A stretch of DNA of 64,000 nucleotides from an uncultured Pseudomonadales bacterium (GCA_905182155.1 CAJJAX010000009.1:20380-84379), one strand, 5' to 3'; shown: positions 40,091 through 50,080, counted from the stretch's first letter. Notes: generated from the sequence alone by a model not told the origin. Numbers and translations are program-made.

Positions 40091-41457
40091 TGGCCGCCGC
40101 CTTTGACCTAGCAATGCGAATCCGGCGCCGAATCGTGATTCTCAACCAAACAAACGCGACGAGCGCCGTCACTGAAATGCCCACCACACTCCCGATAAAA
40201 ATGCCGCGATAACCGAACAGATAGTTCCCGATCAGCGCCAAGGGCACCGACAAAAAGAGCATTTGCAACAGCGAAATCATCAAGGGTGGCCCTGGCATGC
40301 CAAGGGCATTAAAACTCGACGTGCTATTGGCCACCACCCCCATCAATCCCATACCCATTGGAATGATTAAAAGGTAAACACTCGCGGCTTCAATTACTTC
40401 TGGATCATCATTCACTAAACCGATGAGGCGAGGGCCAAGCCAATACAAACAAACAAATGCAAACAGGCCCCAACTCAGAGCAAAGATATTGGCCATCCGC
40501 AACGCACGTTGAACCCGTTCAAACAGCCCTGCACCCCAATTCTGGCCCACAAATGGGGCAACACTCATGGACAACGCCCACATCACCATGGCCAACATGG
40601 TTTCAATTCGGGAGGGCAACGCTAAACCCTGCAACAACGGCCGCGCCATGACCCGCGAGCAATCGGGTAATCACCGTCAAAGAAATCGGTGAGATCAAAT
40701 TTGCCGCAATCGCCGGCAACCCAACATGCAGGATCGCCCGGCTCGAACTGATGAAGCCGCCAAAGCTCCAAACTAACAACCGGTCTTTGAAAACATAATA
40801 GCCATACATTAAAAAACTGATGGTTCGGGCAATCACAAAGGCGAGTGCTGCGCCCGTGAGCCCCAGTCCTTCAAAGCCCTCAAAGCCAAAGATCAGAGGG
40901 GGACCAATAGCGATCTGGATCACGGCGCCGACCGTCATCAGGTAACTCGGTTTGACCGCGTCGCCTGCCGCGCGCATCAGTGACGAGCCCACCATCGCAA
41001 TGGCAAAAAACGGCAGTCCAAGAAGCCAGATCACCATATAACCCCGAGCCAAGGCTTGGGCTTGTAGGTCTGCGCCAAGCAATTCAAAAATTGGGGTTAA
41101 AAAAACGAAAACCAGTGCAGCGACCAAGGCCACAAAAATCAGAACCAGAACAAAACTGTGCGTAATCAGTCGTCGAGCACGATCCCAATCAGACGCGCCG
41201 ATACTGCGCGCCACCACTGAAGAGGCCCCGATGCCAAGCCCCATGGTCATGCTTTGCAGGGTCATCACCAGCGGAAACGTAAACCCTAATGCCGCAAGCT
41301 CCAGCGTACCCACTCGACCGATGTAGAGCGATTCCATAAGGTTCGCGCCCATTACGGCAACAAAGCCAAACAACATAAAGCCCGTTAACCGGATGAGATG
41401 CTCGGAAACCTCGCCCTCAGTCATGGGTTGGACGTTTTTTGGCGGCGCCTTGGGCAT
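40083..41457 (-). CDS. MATE family efflux transporter, one frame break
   Basis: Multidrug and toxic compound extrusion protein of about 455 residues. ATG 41457 follows GGAAGTGAG at good spacing. The first MatE domain reads LTGFMLFGFVAVMGANLMES and GASSVVARSIGASDWDRARR; the second reads RIETMLAMVMWALSMSVAPF and VGQNWGAG. The frame breaks at 40614-40616: a GGG on the + strand should be GG, which gives GFSVASRIETMLAM. These antiporters expel cationic compounds with Na+ or H+. Confidence 0.9.
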
Positions 41458-41479
41458 CTCACTTCCTGTTGCTGGCTTG

Positions 41480-42486
41480 TTAATTAGAGGATCGGTGTAA
41501 CCTGTACGTCGTATCAACAGGATCCTGGCTGTTTTGATCGAAAAAAAGTTGACCCAAACCAATGCCAGACGCTCTCGCCAAGGCATACAGCAAATAGATC
41601 TGGCCGCCTTCTTCAAAAATCGCGGGATCTCGCCCCTGGCATTGTCGACCATACGCAACACTTCGCAGGGACGGTGAAACCGGCTCATCTGCCCCTTCGT
41701 AAGGGGCAAGCGAGAAGGTCTGGCTGACCTGCCAGGCCTGCCAGTCTGGGGTCAGGGCGATGCTTGAGACCAGCATGTGCTCGGGCGCATCCCCGACATT
41801 ACGCCAAAACACCCAAAGCACATCGTCCTGAACAGACACGGCGCTATGTCGCATCGTCGGTGGAAACAACGTGGGGCCGGTTTCAAATCCTGGCCCACCG
41901 CCCATTGAGCGATACATAATACCCGGCATAGCCAGTGCATACTATTGACCTGCAGGCTGAAACGCTCGGAAGTAGGGCCGCGCCAACAGCGGTTGTTGCG
42001 CAACAAAATCAAGGCCATTTTTCGATTCTGCAACCCGGGTCAGCTGAACCCCGAAGCGCGCCAATCCATGAAAACACATCCGAATACAGTGCTGCGCCGG
42101 ATCGACGTCAACATCCGGCGATGCAATGTGCGGCGCGCACAGATCGAGGAGCGGGTCATGCGGTAACGTCATGCCCAGGGCCCGGTTGCAGCCATTTCGC
42201 GTTCCGCCTGTGTTGGCACCAAGGCCGTCTGCGCACAATGGGACTCGGATAATTTCAAACTGCCCGATTGATGAATCTGCCAAGGACCGGTCAAAGCATC
42301 TGCATAGGCCAATCGGATGGATGCGCCCTTGTGATCGGCAAAATACAAATAGTATTGCCCCAATCGCGCATCAACCCAATCCGGGACTCGAATCAAAGAC
42401 GGCCCTTGAATGTTGTCCCCAATACTTCGGTCCTGCCCAGGCAGTATCAACGGCTCGATGCGTTCTACTGGCCACCGCGCGCTCAC
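41480..42486 (-). CDS. Glycosidase-like five-bladed propeller protein, frame breaks
   Basis: A protein of about 330 residues resembling the fold of GH43/GH32-type enzymes: RVPDWVDARLGQYYLYFADH with GASIRLAYADALTGPW near the start and CQGRDPAIFEEGGQIYLLYA near the end, the Trp/Asp-rich blades of five-bladed propellers. The frame shifts at about 42190-42240 and 41930-41945. The start is a GTG (42486) overlapping the dehydratase TGA by four bases (GTGA), so the two are coupled. No signal peptide is seen. Catalytic residues cannot be assigned with confidence. Confidence 0.68.
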
Positions 42487-43454
42487 AGCGCCAATGCTCG
42501 CGTTAACACTTTCGCCTCAAGATTGCCGCCAGACGCAACGATGCCGATCTGGTCATCCTGAACATGTGTATCACGATCCAGAAAGGCGCCGGCAAGGCTC
42601 GCCGCACCCGCGCCTTCAACCAAGTTATCGGTTTGTTTGGCCATTTCCCCAATGGCGCCCAGAATGGCATTCTCCCCGACGGTAACGATCCTGCTGACGC
42701 CTTTTTTGATGATCGCTAAAGCTTGCGGATTCGCTAATCGAACCGCCAGACCATCGGCAATAGAGTCTGCCGGCTCGGTTAAAATGGGCTCGCCCGCATG
42801 CAGTGATCTCGGATAGGTCTGAAACGCATCGGCAACCACCCCAATAACGTCGACCGCATGCCCCAGCGCCGCCTTGGCAAACAGTACGCCGCAGATCCCC
42901 GAGCCCAACCCTATGGGCACATAGATTTTGGTTAACGCCGGCACCTTGGTTAAAAACTCATAAGCATAGGTCGCAACGCCCAGCACCAAATCGTCATGAA
43001 AGGAGGGCACTAAGTGAAGCCCCTCGGCCTCGGCATAAGTGCGCGCGTAGGCGACGCTTTCATCAAAGTCTTCACCATGCTCAATGAGGGTTGCACCCAA
43101 CGCGATCATGGCTCGATTCTTATCTGGGTTATTGCCTTTGGGCACAACTATGACCGCCTTTAGGCCGCGTCTTGCTGCCGCAAAAGCGATGCTTTGCCCA
43201 TGATTGCCCCGGGTCGCGGCGCATAATCCCGTAACGGACTGGGTCTTTAACAAGCGATCGACATACACGAGCCCACCTCGAACCTTAAAGGCCCCCGTTG
43301 GCAAATGGTTCTCGTGTTTAACCCAAAGCTTAGCGCCCAAGGCCCTGTTCAAAAGCGGCCATTCAATGGCAGGCGTTGGCGGCAGCACCTCGTAGATCAA
43401 TTGCGCCGCTTCGTTGAGTTGATTAAGCTTGCCTTGATTCAATCGATTCGACAT
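42483..43454 (-). CDS. Threonine/serine dehydratase-like PLP enzyme
   Basis: A 323-residue fold-type II PLP enzyme without an ACT domain. The PLP lysine is Lys57 in GAFKVRGG, ATRGNHGQ binds the substrate carboxylate and PLP, and GLGSGI is the phosphate-binding Gly loop. Length and pattern match catabolic threonine/serine dehydratases and hydroxyaspartate dehydratases, so the product would be a 2-oxo acid. Its stop overlaps the start of the glycosidase-like gene. Confidence 0.91.
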   Translation of the reverse strand: MSNRLNQGKLNQLNEAAQLIYEVLPPTPAIEWPLLNRALGAKLWVKHENHLPTGAFKVRGGLVYVDRLLKTQSVTGLCAATRGNHGQSIAFAAARRGLKAVIVVPKGNNPDKNRAMIALGATLIEHGEDFDESVAYARTYAEAEGLHLVPSFHDDLVLGVATYAYEFLTKVPALTKIYVPIGLGSGICGVLFAKAALGHAVDVIGVVADAFQTYPRSLHAGEPILTEPADSIADGLAVRLANPQALAIIKKGVSRIVTVGENAILGAIGEMAKQTDNLVEGAGAASLAGAFLDRDTHVQDDQIGIVASGGNLEAKVLTRALAL

Positions 43455-43620
43455 CCCTTGGTGCCCGGGCTATACCTAAAATCCAAAGTTTGCTGGGCGA
43501 TTATCGGCTGTTTGAACCGATCGTCGTAACATCAGTCGGTTCATCTATCAGTTGATTGATCCCGCATTGACCGTAAAATCAGAACCTTCACCACAGTCTA
43601 GCACTCAAAAGATAAACCCG

Positions 43621-44493
43621 ATGACCCGCCAAAACAATAAAGCCCTTCGGAAATTAATCGGCCTGCTCATCCTTTTGGTCATAGCGCCCGTCAGCGCGAG
43701 CACGCTCAGTTCATTTTCAGTGCCGAATTCAGATTTTACAGCGCTCGCAAACCGCATCAACGCCATCGAATCCTCGCGCCGAACGTTGGATCAAACCTTT
43801 CAGCTGGCGGTTGCGAGCTGGCGAATGGGTCAGTTGAAAGCGGCCCACACCTTAACCGATCAGCTGATCAAAGCTGACTTTGAGCCTGGGGATAGCCTAT
43901 ATCTAAAGGGTTTGATTTACCTGACCGAGGTCAGAGAGGTGAACGTCTTCAAAAAAATTGGGACTGCCAAAAAAGCACTCAAAGCTTGGGAGCAAGCGAT
44001 TCAAGCGGATTCAAATCATATCTTGGCCTTATTCGCTGTAACGGCTTTTTATGTGAATGCGCCAAGCTTTGCTGGGGGGGACCTGGACGCCGCCACAGCC
44101 CGTTTGCCGCAGATTTTGGCGTTGGATCCTCATTACCATGAACTGGCTGCCGGACTCATTGCCGAAAAGGAGGGCCAGCCTGAGATTGCAGCGAAAAGGC
44201 TTCGCGCCGCGCTCAATAATGGCCCCGACCAACCGATCATGCTGTTTCAACTGGCGCAGTTTTATTACCGTGCTGAAGCCTACGAGCTCGCAACACAGAC
44301 CTTAGAGACGCTTCAAGGGTTTCCTTTATTCTGGCACCACCCCGTTCCATCGATGATTACCCTGATGCAGGGACTGGCTTTAAAAAAGCAGGGCGACTTG
44401 CAAGCCAGCCAAGAAACGTTTGAAAGAGCCCGCGCGCTAACTCAAAACCCGAGCTTAAAAACCTGGGCCGAAAAAGAGCTGGCTGAATTATAA
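43621..44493 (+). CDS. Exported tetratricopeptide repeat protein
   Basis: About 290 residues from ATG 43621, the most likely start because it leads into a signal peptide (LIGLLILLVIAPVSAS). The rest is alpha-helical with TPR-like pairs: LAVASWRMGQLKAAHTLTDQ, AWEQAIQADSNHILALFAV, FERARALTQNPSLKTWAEKE. It probably acts as a periplasmic or outer-membrane scaffold protein; no partner is evident. It is divergent from the dehydratase. Confidence 0.78.
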   Translation: MTRQNNKALRKLIGLLILLVIAPVSASTLSSFSVPNSDFTALANRINAIESSRRTLDQTFQLAVASWRMGQLKAAHTLTDQLIKADFEPGDSLYLKGLIYLTEVREVNVFKKIGTAKKALKAWEQAIQADSNHILALFAVTAFYVNAPSFAGGDLDAATARLPQILALDPHYHELAAGLIAEKEGQPEIAAKRLRAALNNGPDQPIMLFQLAQFYYRAEAYELATQTLETLQGFPLFWHHPVPSMITLMQGLALKKQGDLQASQETFERARALTQNPSLKTWAEKELAEL

Positions 44494-44549
44494 GTTCGTG
44501 ATCCACCACGAACTCATAGGTCTAGCCCCGAGCGAAACCATGAACGCGC

Positions 44550-45506
44550 TCAACCGGCGTTAATGGTCGTCAACGCAGAAAAATCCAGGTCATAGACATC
44601 CCAGGGATTGGCTCGCACTCTTTCATCGAGCCGAATGGCATCCTCGCCCACTAAAATACGCCATTGATTTGCCCGCACCCCCGCCAAAATGACAGCCGCG
44701 GCCTCGGTCGCCGACATGGGCGCATTATCCCGAAATTCGATCCCGCGATTGTGCATCAACTCGCGCAACTGATCATCGCTCAAGTTCATCATCATCTCAG
44801 TCATGGGGCCAGGCTGATTCATCAACCGCTCCCGCACCAAAAGCACTTCATCAGCGCTCATGTCCAAAGGCGGCGTGTGACCGAGTATTAAGCCCGAATT
44901 GATCGCAATGGAGGTGCCAATGTGGCCGGGCATCACCACCGAAACCTGAACATGCGGTGCATTCAGACGTAAATCGTTGATCAGGGCTTCTGAAAACCCC
45001 TTCACGGCAAACTTCGCCGCTGCATAAGCGGTATGCGGCACGGACGGTCCAAGCGACGCCCAAAAGCCATTCACACTACTCGTATTAACAATGTGACCGG
45101 CATCACTCTTGAGCAACATCGGTAAAAAAGCGCGACAACCGTAGTAGACGCCATACCAACACACCGCAAAGGTTTTTTCCCACTCACCGCGATCCCCGGC
45201 AACAAAGCCGCCGCCACCGCCGATCCCTGCATTGTTGAACAATAAATGAATGACCTCGCCGTGAACGCCCTCAACCTCTTCTTGAAATCGCAACATCTCC
45301 GCTTCTACCGAGACATCACACAAATGGGTTGAGATCCTGACGTCGCTTGCGGCGGCGCACAGCGCTTTGGTTTCTTGCATCGCGTCATCGGCGACATCAC
45401 ACAACGCAATGTGGCAATTGGCGGCGGCTAAGGCCTGGCAAAGGGCCCGACCCATGCCCGTACCACCGCCCGTGACCACCGCGATCTTTCCTGAAAAATC
45501 TTCCAT
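44550..45506 (-). CDS. Short-chain dehydrogenase/reductase
   Basis: A 318-residue classical SDR, longer than average by a C-terminal extension. NAD(P) binding is VVTGGGTGMG (residues 11-19), the structural motif NNAG is at 91-94, and the active site is Ser143/144, Tyr161 and Lys165 (YAAAK). Substrate unknown; cytoplasmic. It is followed on the same strand, upstream, by the small membrane protein at 45537-45953. Confidence 0.92.
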   Translation of the reverse strand: MEDFSGKIAVVTGGGTGMGRALCQALAAANCHIALCDVADDAMQETKALCAAASDVRISTHLCDVSVEAEMLRFQEEVEGVHGEVIHLLFNNAGIGGGGGFVAGDRGEWEKTFAVCWYGVYYGCRAFLPMLLKSDAGHIVNTSSVNGFWASLGPSVPHTAYAAAKFAVKGFSEALINDLRLNAPHVQVSVVMPGHIGTSIAINSGLILGHTPPLDMSADEVLLVRERLMNQPGPMTEMMMNLSDDQLRELMHNRGIEFRDNAPMSATEAAAVILAGVRANQWRILVGEDAIRLDERVRANPWDVYDLDFSALTTINAG

Positions 45507-45536
45507 ACCAACCCCTTTTTGTTCAAGGCCTTTGCC

Positions 45537-45953
45537 TTAATTGAGATAGTGATTCGGCTTAAAATGAAGCAACGCGGCTAATCCGATGAAGGGTGCCGCG
45601 GCAATTAATCCAGCCACTAACCCCGAACCACGATTATCGAGCATCGCCCAAAGCAGCATGCTCAAGGCAACTTGTAAAACATAAAGACTGATCCAGGGCC
45701 GTAGCCAAGTCCTTTGATGCAGCAGACCATACGCGCCCAGGGCGTAGATTAACCAGTGCGCCAAGCCACCAAGCTTTGCAGACCAGCCTGTTAGCATCAC
45801 CCCAAACCAAACCTCTTGGTCTTGGGCGACAGGTTTGAAGAACAGATCAAACGGCAGATACACAATCGTCATATACAGACAAAAAAGCAGTAGGGCATTG
45901 GCCCACCACGCGCGTTGTTTTAAATTTGTGGTGATGCCACTGATCATCGCCAT
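45537..45953 (-). CDS. Four-helix membrane protein of unknown function
   Basis: About 138 residues with four hydrophobic segments (ANALLLFCLYMTIVYLPFDL, LGGLAHWLIYALGAYGLL, ISLYVLQVALSMLLWAM, GLIAAAPFIGLAAL). I choose ATG 45953, preceded by GAGAGGA, instead of the longer frame starting at 45983, because the upstream codons fall inside a strong hairpin. Not recognised. It lies between rpoD and the SDR gene on the same strand. Confidence 0.68.
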   Translation of the reverse strand: MAMISGITTNLKQRAWWANALLLFCLYMTIVYLPFDLFFKPVAQDQEVWFGVMLTGWSAKLGGLAHWLIYALGAYGLLHQRTWLRPWISLYVLQVALSMLLWAMLDNRGSGLVAGLIAAAPFIGLAALLHFKPNHYLN

Positions 45954-45970
45954 GGCGGTCCTCTCACTGT

Positions 45971-46019
45971 CTTGTTGCGTCACCTCGACTGTATCATGTC
46001 GAGACGTTGGCGCAACAAG
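45971..46019 (-). terminator. Two-part hairpin after rpoD
   Basis: Outer arms CTTGTTGCG (45971-45979) and CGCAACAAG (46011-46019), inner arms CTCGAC (45984-45989) and GTCGAG (45998-46003). It lies 35 bases after the rpoD stop and just before the ribosome site of the next gene. No T tract, so it may be a processing or stability element, not an intrinsic terminator. Confidence 0.5.
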
Positions 46020-46053
46020 CCAGCAAGCCTGAGAATCCTATGGCGAAGGTGGA

Positions 46054-47972
46054 TTAACGTTCGATAAAGCTCTTCAGCTGCTCGGATCGTGCGGGGTGCC
46101 GCAGTTTTCTGAGCGCTTTCGCTTCGATTTGACGAATTCGTTCTCGGGTTACCGAGAACTGACGGCCCACTTCTTCCAAAGTGTGATCGGTGTTCATATC
46201 AATGCCAAAACGCATCCGAAGAACCTTGGCTTCCCGCTCCGTGAGGGCCATCAGGACATCGTTCGTGGTTTCTCGCAACCCTTCATCGGCGGCGTGATCC
46301 AGCGGTGACTCGACCGAGGTATCACTCACAAGATTCCAAATGGTTGAATCATCGTCATCACCCACTGGCGTTTCTAAAGAAATCGGCTGCTTGGCAACGT
46401 CCAAAGCTTTGATAACTTTGTCTTGGGGTAATTCCATCTTAATACTGAGTTCTTCAATGGTCGCAGGCCGGCCTAGCTCTTGAAGTAACTGCCGGCTCAG
46501 GCGATTAATTTTATTAACCGTTTCCATCATGTGTACTGGCACTCGTATGGTACGGGCAAGATCGGAAATGCTCCGAGTAATGGCTTGACGAATCCACCAG
46601 GTTGCATAGGTTGAGAATTTGTAAGCCACGGCGATATTCAAACTTATCGACCGCCTTCATCAATCCGATGTTGCCTTCCTGGATTAAATCTAAAAACTGC
46701 AGGCCACGGTTGGTGTACTCTCAAGCAACACCATGCGAAGTCGCCGCCTTCCGCAAAGCGCATGACATTGATGGCCGACTGGAGCGCTTTATTGGTTTCT
46801 TTAATCTCTGGAACACTCAGCCCTCGCTCGGCCGCAACCCGGCGCATGGTCTTAACCGCATGCCGTAGGGAAACCCGATTCGCTTTGATCTTGTTCGCCC
46901 AAGTTTCTCCGGACTTCTCGAGCCCATCAACAAACGCAACATCCGTTTGACACACCCCATAACGCTCTAGGAATACGCTCGTCGGCATACCGCACTTTGA
47001 AACACACAATTGGCGAATGGTTTTTTCTTGCTCGCGAATCAGCGCCATGTCGGATTGAACCATCGCGACAATCGGGTCCATCATCGCAGGCACCAGCTTC
47101 AGCAATGAGAAAACGTCTTGGAGTTTGGATAGCCCCTGCTCGTATTTAGGCGAGCCCCGTTCGTGTTTCACCGCTAAACGGCCCAGGGCTTTGTGGGTTT
47201 TCGCTAATGCAGAAAAACGAGCCGCAACCAACTCTGGATCAGGCCCGTTGTGAGTCTCGGTTTCACTTTCTTCAAACTGCCCGCTCGACTTGGCTTCTGC
47301 GATCGATGATGTGTCTGGAATCTCTGTTTCAGGATCAAGAAAACCCGCGATGATTGACGACACATCAAGAATGATTTTTGGGTCTTCATGGTTTATCAAA
47401 AGCTTTTCGTAGGCCGCTAAGATGCGTTCAACCGGGCCCGGATAAGAAGCCAACACCCGCATCGCTTCGCGAATGCCATCTTCGATTCGTTTGGCAATCA
47501 CGATTTCACCTTCGCGGGTCAGCAACGGCACCGTGCCCATTTCACGCATGTACATGCGCACGGGATCCATCGTTTTTCCAGCGGCATCGCTGATGTTTAA
47601 CAGCGACTCTTCCGAAAGCGTTTCTTCGGATTCGGACTTCAGGTCAGCAAGATCTTTTGGTGCCACTTCGCAAATGACAACGTTCAGATCGGCAAAGGCT
47701 TGGCAGATGTTGTCGAACTCTTCCGAGCCTAATATTCTTTCGGGCAACGTCTCTGTTAGCGTATCAAAGGTTAAGTAGCCCTGTTCACGACCCTTTTCAA
47801 TCAATGATTTCAGAACCGATTCAAGGTTTTCGACTTCATCATCGGCTTCGGTTGCCAAAACGATTCGGCTGGTCAGAATTTCCAGCGCATCCATATCATC
47901 GGCGGAACTATTCTCAATTGCGTCGCTTTCGATAATCGAATCGAAGTCACCCTCTGTCGTGTGATTTGCCAT
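46054..47972 (-). CDS. rpoD: RNA polymerase primary sigma factor sigma-70, broken in the middle
   Basis: The housekeeping sigma factor that directs RNA polymerase to -10/-35 promoters. Region 1.1 and 1.2 are visible ([20 protein letters not shown]), then the non-conserved domain, then [17 protein letters not shown]. Here the gene departs from the family: 46715-46748 holds about 34 bases where about 75 encoding the region 2.1 segment (ARRAKKEMVEANLRLVIS) are expected. The conserved frame then returns as [20 protein letters not shown], breaks once more at 46623-46624 (an extra A on the + strand) and continues through [16 protein letters not shown] to the region 4 helix-turn-helix and [18 protein letters not shown]. 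The gene is essential, so the breaks are very probably sequence errors. Confidence 0.94.
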
Positions 47973-48407
47973 TTAACGCGTTCTCCATGATTGAAATTGT
48001 TCAGCCTGCCCGATTGGCGCCTGATCGAAATCCGTTGAAATATTTTTTGATGCGGTCTTAAAACGTTTATTCAAAAAGCCTGGACGAACCATTTTGAACC
48101 AAACCGTATTGAAACCAATCCTGTTGAACCCAACCCTTGCCTAGTTATGGTCTCGTCTTCGCATTGTGCGCTTAACATCAGCCAATTTGTGCCGTTAAGA
48201 CCCGGGCCTGATGCGGTTAAGACGCGATGGCCTATCAGCCAACAACCCGTCCTCGCCTTGACCAATCGATCGACACTGACTTAGTCGACCCCCTCAGTAT
48301 TGGGTCACTGGCGCCGAATGCGGGGCCATCGCACTAAGTCGTTGCAATCGTGGCCCAAATCGAAATTGCGTGCTGACGCAAAACACGACGCCTGCCATCA
48401 CACCCCT

Positions 48408-48520
48408 TAACACCCTTCACAAACCTTCCACAAACCGTTCACACAACCTTTTCGCACAACGTCTACGAACAACAATTCTGTACAAACTTTCCGCATAACA
48501 TCTCGCCACAAACTTTCGGT
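48408..48520 (-). repeat. Degenerate short direct repeats
   Basis: On the - strand the motif GAAAGTTTGTG and variants (GGAAAGTTTGT, GAAAAGGTTGTG, AACGGTTTGTG, AAGGTTTGTG) recurs about six times in roughly 110 bases inside the rpoD leader. Spacing is irregular. This may be a set of protein-binding sites or a decayed tandem repeat. Confidence 0.4.
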
Positions 48521-48704
48521 GCGATGTTTCGAGAAGCGGTCATCCGCTTTTAAGACATCATCAATTGTTATGACCGAGTCAGGCCAGGCCACTTGGCTTG
48601 AGGACTGACGTTGTCGTCGATAACGCCCAGTTCTTGACGCCCTAAGCAGCACTGACTCTCGCTGAAGCGCAGGCAGACCAGCCCGATACCGCAGCCTGCC
48701 GCGG

Positions 48705-48713
48705 ATTATACCA
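48705..48713 (-). promoter_or_regulatory. rpoD: Extended -10 promoter element directed at rpoD
   Basis: On the - strand TGGTATAAT, an extended -10 box (TGn-TATAAT), with no good -35. Transcription starting here would give a leader of about 725 bases before the rpoD ATG at 47972. Confidence 0.5.
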
Positions 48714-49047
48714 TCGATTGTCCCCGAAAACAGCATTGGCATATGCCATCAATCGCTTGCAAGGCCCTGTTTTAGGGCTGATTTTTGACTCACCGCTGAT
48801 CGATACATCAACGCCGCAAGCCGGCGCACCCGCTTGGCGGTTCATCCGCAGTTAACCCCAATAAACGTCAAGCGAACGCCCAATATCGCAATGGACTCAG
48901 TTAGAGATCGAACAAAGTAATTTAGGTAGATTGAATAAGAATCATGACGTTACAATTGATAACTCTATGTCAAGTCACTTCCAGAGGAGAAACCTCCACT
49001 TTTTATCCCTATCAATGTACAGAATTGTCGGTATATTTGTCGACCTC

Positions 49048-49115
49048 GCTAGCCAAACTGTATGAATATACAGTGTTCTCCTCGGCAGGATGGATACGCT
49101 TTCAGTTTGGCTAGC
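49048..49115. promoter_or_regulatory. 13-bp inverted repeat enclosing a LexA-type box
   Basis: GCTAGCCAAACTG (49048-49060) is exactly mirrored by CAGTTTGGCTAGC (49103-49115), 42 bases apart. The left arm runs into the LexA-type box. The arms would form a stem in RNA from either strand. Confidence 0.7.
49058..49073. promoter_or_regulatory. LexA-type SOS box
   Basis: CTGTATGAATATACAG fits the gammaproteobacterial LexA consensus CTGT-N8-ACAG with an AT-rich centre, flanked by AA and TG as in strong sites. No recognised SOS gene starts on either side within 150 bases. Confidence 0.7.
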
Positions 49116-49214
49116 TGAGACCAAACCCCCCTTATCTATCTCAGGCAGGTTCATCACCGAACCAAATCGCGTCGCCTAGATCGCTTCATTTGCCATGATA
49201 ATCGTGCCACCTTG

Positions 49215-49261
49215 TTTTTATTGCACCAGGTTTTTATTGCACCAGGTTTTTATTACACCCG
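49215..49261. repeat. 16-bp tandem repeat downstream of cysQ
   Basis: TTTTTATTGCACCAGG at 49215-49230 and 49231-49246, then a variant TTTTTATTACACCCG to 49261, directly touching the cysQ stop codon region. Confidence 0.85.
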
Positions 49262-49264
49262 TTT

Positions 49265-50080
49265 TTAAGGAGTACGGCTCAGCGCCTCGATTAATAAGCC
49301 CTCAAAATCATAACTCGGATCGCCAATCACTAAAAAATTTGGATTGAGCAATCCTGCTTTGGTGTTGTACTGCAAAGGCTGAAACTTGGTGTTAAAAACC
49401 CCGCCCCCGGCCGCGCTCACCACCGCATGGGCGGCCGCAGTATCCCATTCTGACGTCGGGGCAAGCCGAGGATAAAAATCAGCGGCGCCTTCTGCCACCA
49501 AACAAAGCTTCAAGGAACTGCCCATGCTCGTCAGCGACACTTGCTCGAAAGCTCCTTGCAGATCTTTCAACACGGTCTTGAGCGCGTCCGAGCCATGTCG
49601 ACGACTTGCGACCACTGTTAATTCAGCCGATGGGACAGCCCGGGTCTGAATGGTTTGCTCGCTGTCTCCGAGATATTTCCAGGCCCTACCCGCAACCACG
49701 TCGCCAACATACGTTGTTGATTTTACCGGGACATGAACAACCCCAAATACGGGGTCATGCCCTTCAATCAAAGCAATATTGACGGTGAATTCACCGTTGC
49801 GTTCAATAAACTCCTTCGTGCCATCCAAGGGGTCGACTAAAAAATATCGATCCCAGGCCGACCGAATCCCGAAATCAATGGCATCGCTTTCTTCGGACAA
49901 CACCGGGATGTCTGGAAATTGTCGCGTCAATTCGGCAACAATAAGTCGATGCGCCGCAAGATCCGCCAACGTCAAAGGTGAGTTGTCCTGCTTCATTTCA
50001 ACGCCAAAATCGGCGGTATCATAAATACTGAGAATTTCCGCACCGGCCTTTCGGGCGATGTCTACGAGGGCTTCGCGCAT
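49265..50080 (-). CDS. cysQ: 3'(2'),5'-bisphosphate nucleotidase CysQ
   Basis: A 271-residue member of the inositol monophosphatase-like family that removes the 3' phosphate from PAP (and PAPS), the by-product of sulfate assimilation. Metal ligands: Glu64 in LSEES, Asp83 and Asp86 in DPLDGTKEFI and Asp213 in SEWDTAAAHAV. DPLDGTKEFI is the CysQ-specific form of the motif. Length matches the family. It is divergent from yrfG across 75 bases. Confidence 0.95.
   Translation of the reverse strand: MREALVDIARKAGAEILSIYDTADFGVEMKQDNSPLTLADLAAHRLIVAELTRQFPDIPVLSEESDAIDFGIRSAWDRYFLVDPLDGTKEFIERNGEFTVNIALIEGHDPVFGVVHVPVKSTTYVGDVVAGRAWKYLGDSEQTIQTRAVPSAELTVVASRRHGSDALKTVLKDLQGAFEQVSLTSMGSSLKLCLVAEGAADFYPRLAPTSEWDTAAAHAVVSAAGGGVFNTKFQPLQYNTKAGLLNPNFLVIGDPSYDFEGLLIEALSRTP

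Larger units (their letters stand above)
47973..49264. other. Long non-coding stretch between rpoD and cysQ
   Basis: About 1.27 kb with no supported gene. In gammaproteobacteria rpsU and dnaG usually precede rpoD; neither is found. It holds, from left to right, an AT-biased leader, degenerate short repeats (48408-48520), a promoter-like site pointing at rpoD (48705-48713), a weak hairpin near 48761-48788, the LexA-type box in an inverted repeat (49048-49115) and a 16-bp tandem repeat (49215-49261). Confidence 0.6.

Noticed and set aside
48642..48845. 67-codon open frame in the rpoD leader
   Set aside because: No ribosome site, composition of chance frames, and it contains the promoter-like TATAAT.
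48975..49157. 60-codon open frame across the SOS box
   Set aside because: It is read straight through the LexA site and inverted repeat and has no binding site or family.
49090..49179. 29-codon frame after the SOS box as a TisB-like toxin
   Set aside because: Not hydrophobic enough and the AGGA before the ATG is too close to act as a binding site.
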